Translations under genes and position numbers: made by a program
Notes under the pieces: model-generated
Databases searched by the model: none
What the model was told of the DNA's origin: nothing
The model's input: only the letters and a program-made list of their open reading frames with translations
Source of the DNA: an uncultured Porphyromonadaceae bacterium
GTDB lineage: Bacteria; Bacteroidota; Bacteroidia; Bacteroidales; Muribaculaceae
Direction: 5' to 3'
Assembly: GCA_902495245.1 (NCBI GenBank)
Contig: CABUWI010000010.1
Coordinates: forward strand, 48,690 to 112,689
DNA: 64,000 bases
Part shown: positions 63,853 to 64,000 of the stretch, piece after piece
How positions within the stretch are numbered: position 1 is the first letter of the stretch
Layout: every line of letters begins with the position of its first letter

Positions 63853-63917
63853 GGGACGTGCCTCTGGCACGTTGCTGAGCGTCAGCGCGTTATGGAAACA
63901 TGCCAAAGGCATGTCCC
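63853..63917. repeat. REP/BIME-like group of three hairpins
   Basis: Three consecutive stems: ACGTGCC-TCT-GGCACGT (63856-63872), GCTGA-GCG-TCAGC (63874-63886) and ACATGCC-AAA-GGCATGT (63898-63914). The first is preceded by GGG and the last followed by CCC, so the outer two are inverted copies of one unit, GGGAC(A/G)TGCCT(T/C)TGGCA(C/T)GT, around a central stem. This is the layout of a bacterial interspersed mosaic element. Confidence 0.75.
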
Positions 63918-64000
63918 AATGCTATTAACTTAAGGATTCATATAGCCTCTTTATAGTTAGTCATCGTTACATATTTACCGCTAGTTTTTATGTAACGGAA

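Larger units (their letters stand above)
63602..64000. other. Non-coding right end with repeats
   Basis: No gene is seen in the last 399 bases. They hold a terminator-like hairpin (63711-63747), a short TTAAGGG stretch, copy 2 of the 24-bp palindrome (63773-63796), a REP-like group of three hairpins (63853-63917) and an inverted repeat CGTTACAT/ATGTAACG (63965-63972 / 63990-63997). Confidence 0.75.

Overview
The window comes from a Bacteroidota chromosome, most likely order Bacteroidales. Direct signs are SusC/SusD pairs, lipoproteins with Bacteroidota-type boxes, several -7 promoter boxes of the TAnnTTTG type, scarce Shine-Dalgarno sequences and DUF families that are largely confined to this phylum. 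The GC-rich coding sequence and the secreted-protein tails suggest a Muribaculaceae-like gut commensal. That family assignment is an inference.

Left part (1-9300, + strand): repeat-rich DNA, a YqeY-like gene and serS. An ilvD-ilvB-ilvN operon for branched-chain amino acids follows and ends in an acyl-ACP thioesterase gene, then a secreted protein of unknown function.

Core information-processing block (9430-22900, + strand): tRNA-Thr(TGT), tRNA-Tyr, tRNA-Gly, tRNA-Thr(GGT), tuf, tRNA-Trp, secE, nusG, rplKAJL, rpoB and rpoC. It has a clear promoter in front, hairpins after tuf, before rplK and between rplL and rpoB, and a terminator after rpoC. RpoB has Asn where E. coli has His526 in the rifampicin pocket.

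Outer-membrane uptake region (23000-38650): an orphan SusC/SusD pair, an aquaporin gene on the opposite strand, then a five-gene cluster of SusC, SusD, an HExxH metallopeptidase lipoprotein, a DUF4302 lipoprotein and a secreted protein with a sorting-type tail. The second cluster carries a protease rather than a glycosidase, so it may handle peptides or glycoproteins. It is the best candidate here for a poorly described system.

Middle (38650-49200): a solitary Dam-like methylase with an apparently leaderless promoter, a GH13 enzyme, an acyltransferase (PlsC), biosynthetic arginine decarboxylase (speA), truA, a MATE exporter, a DUF5686 outer-membrane protein and a CYTH protein.

Right part (49160-62835, - strand): mscL-murI-dus-head-GIN and nagK-like-serB, both tightly packed, then a GH95 fucosidase plus GH2 beta-galactosidase operon that probably strips fucose and galactose from glycans. 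sodB (+) follows. The last 400 bases are repeats, including three hairpins in a REP-like arrangement.

A recurring non-coding feature is an AT-rich heptamer array, (C/T)TTAA(T/C)T, placed directly 5' of ilvD, aqpZ, speA, mscL and the nagK-like gene, always in the same orientation relative to the gene. No rRNA genes, CRISPR arrays, integrases or insertion sequences were seen.
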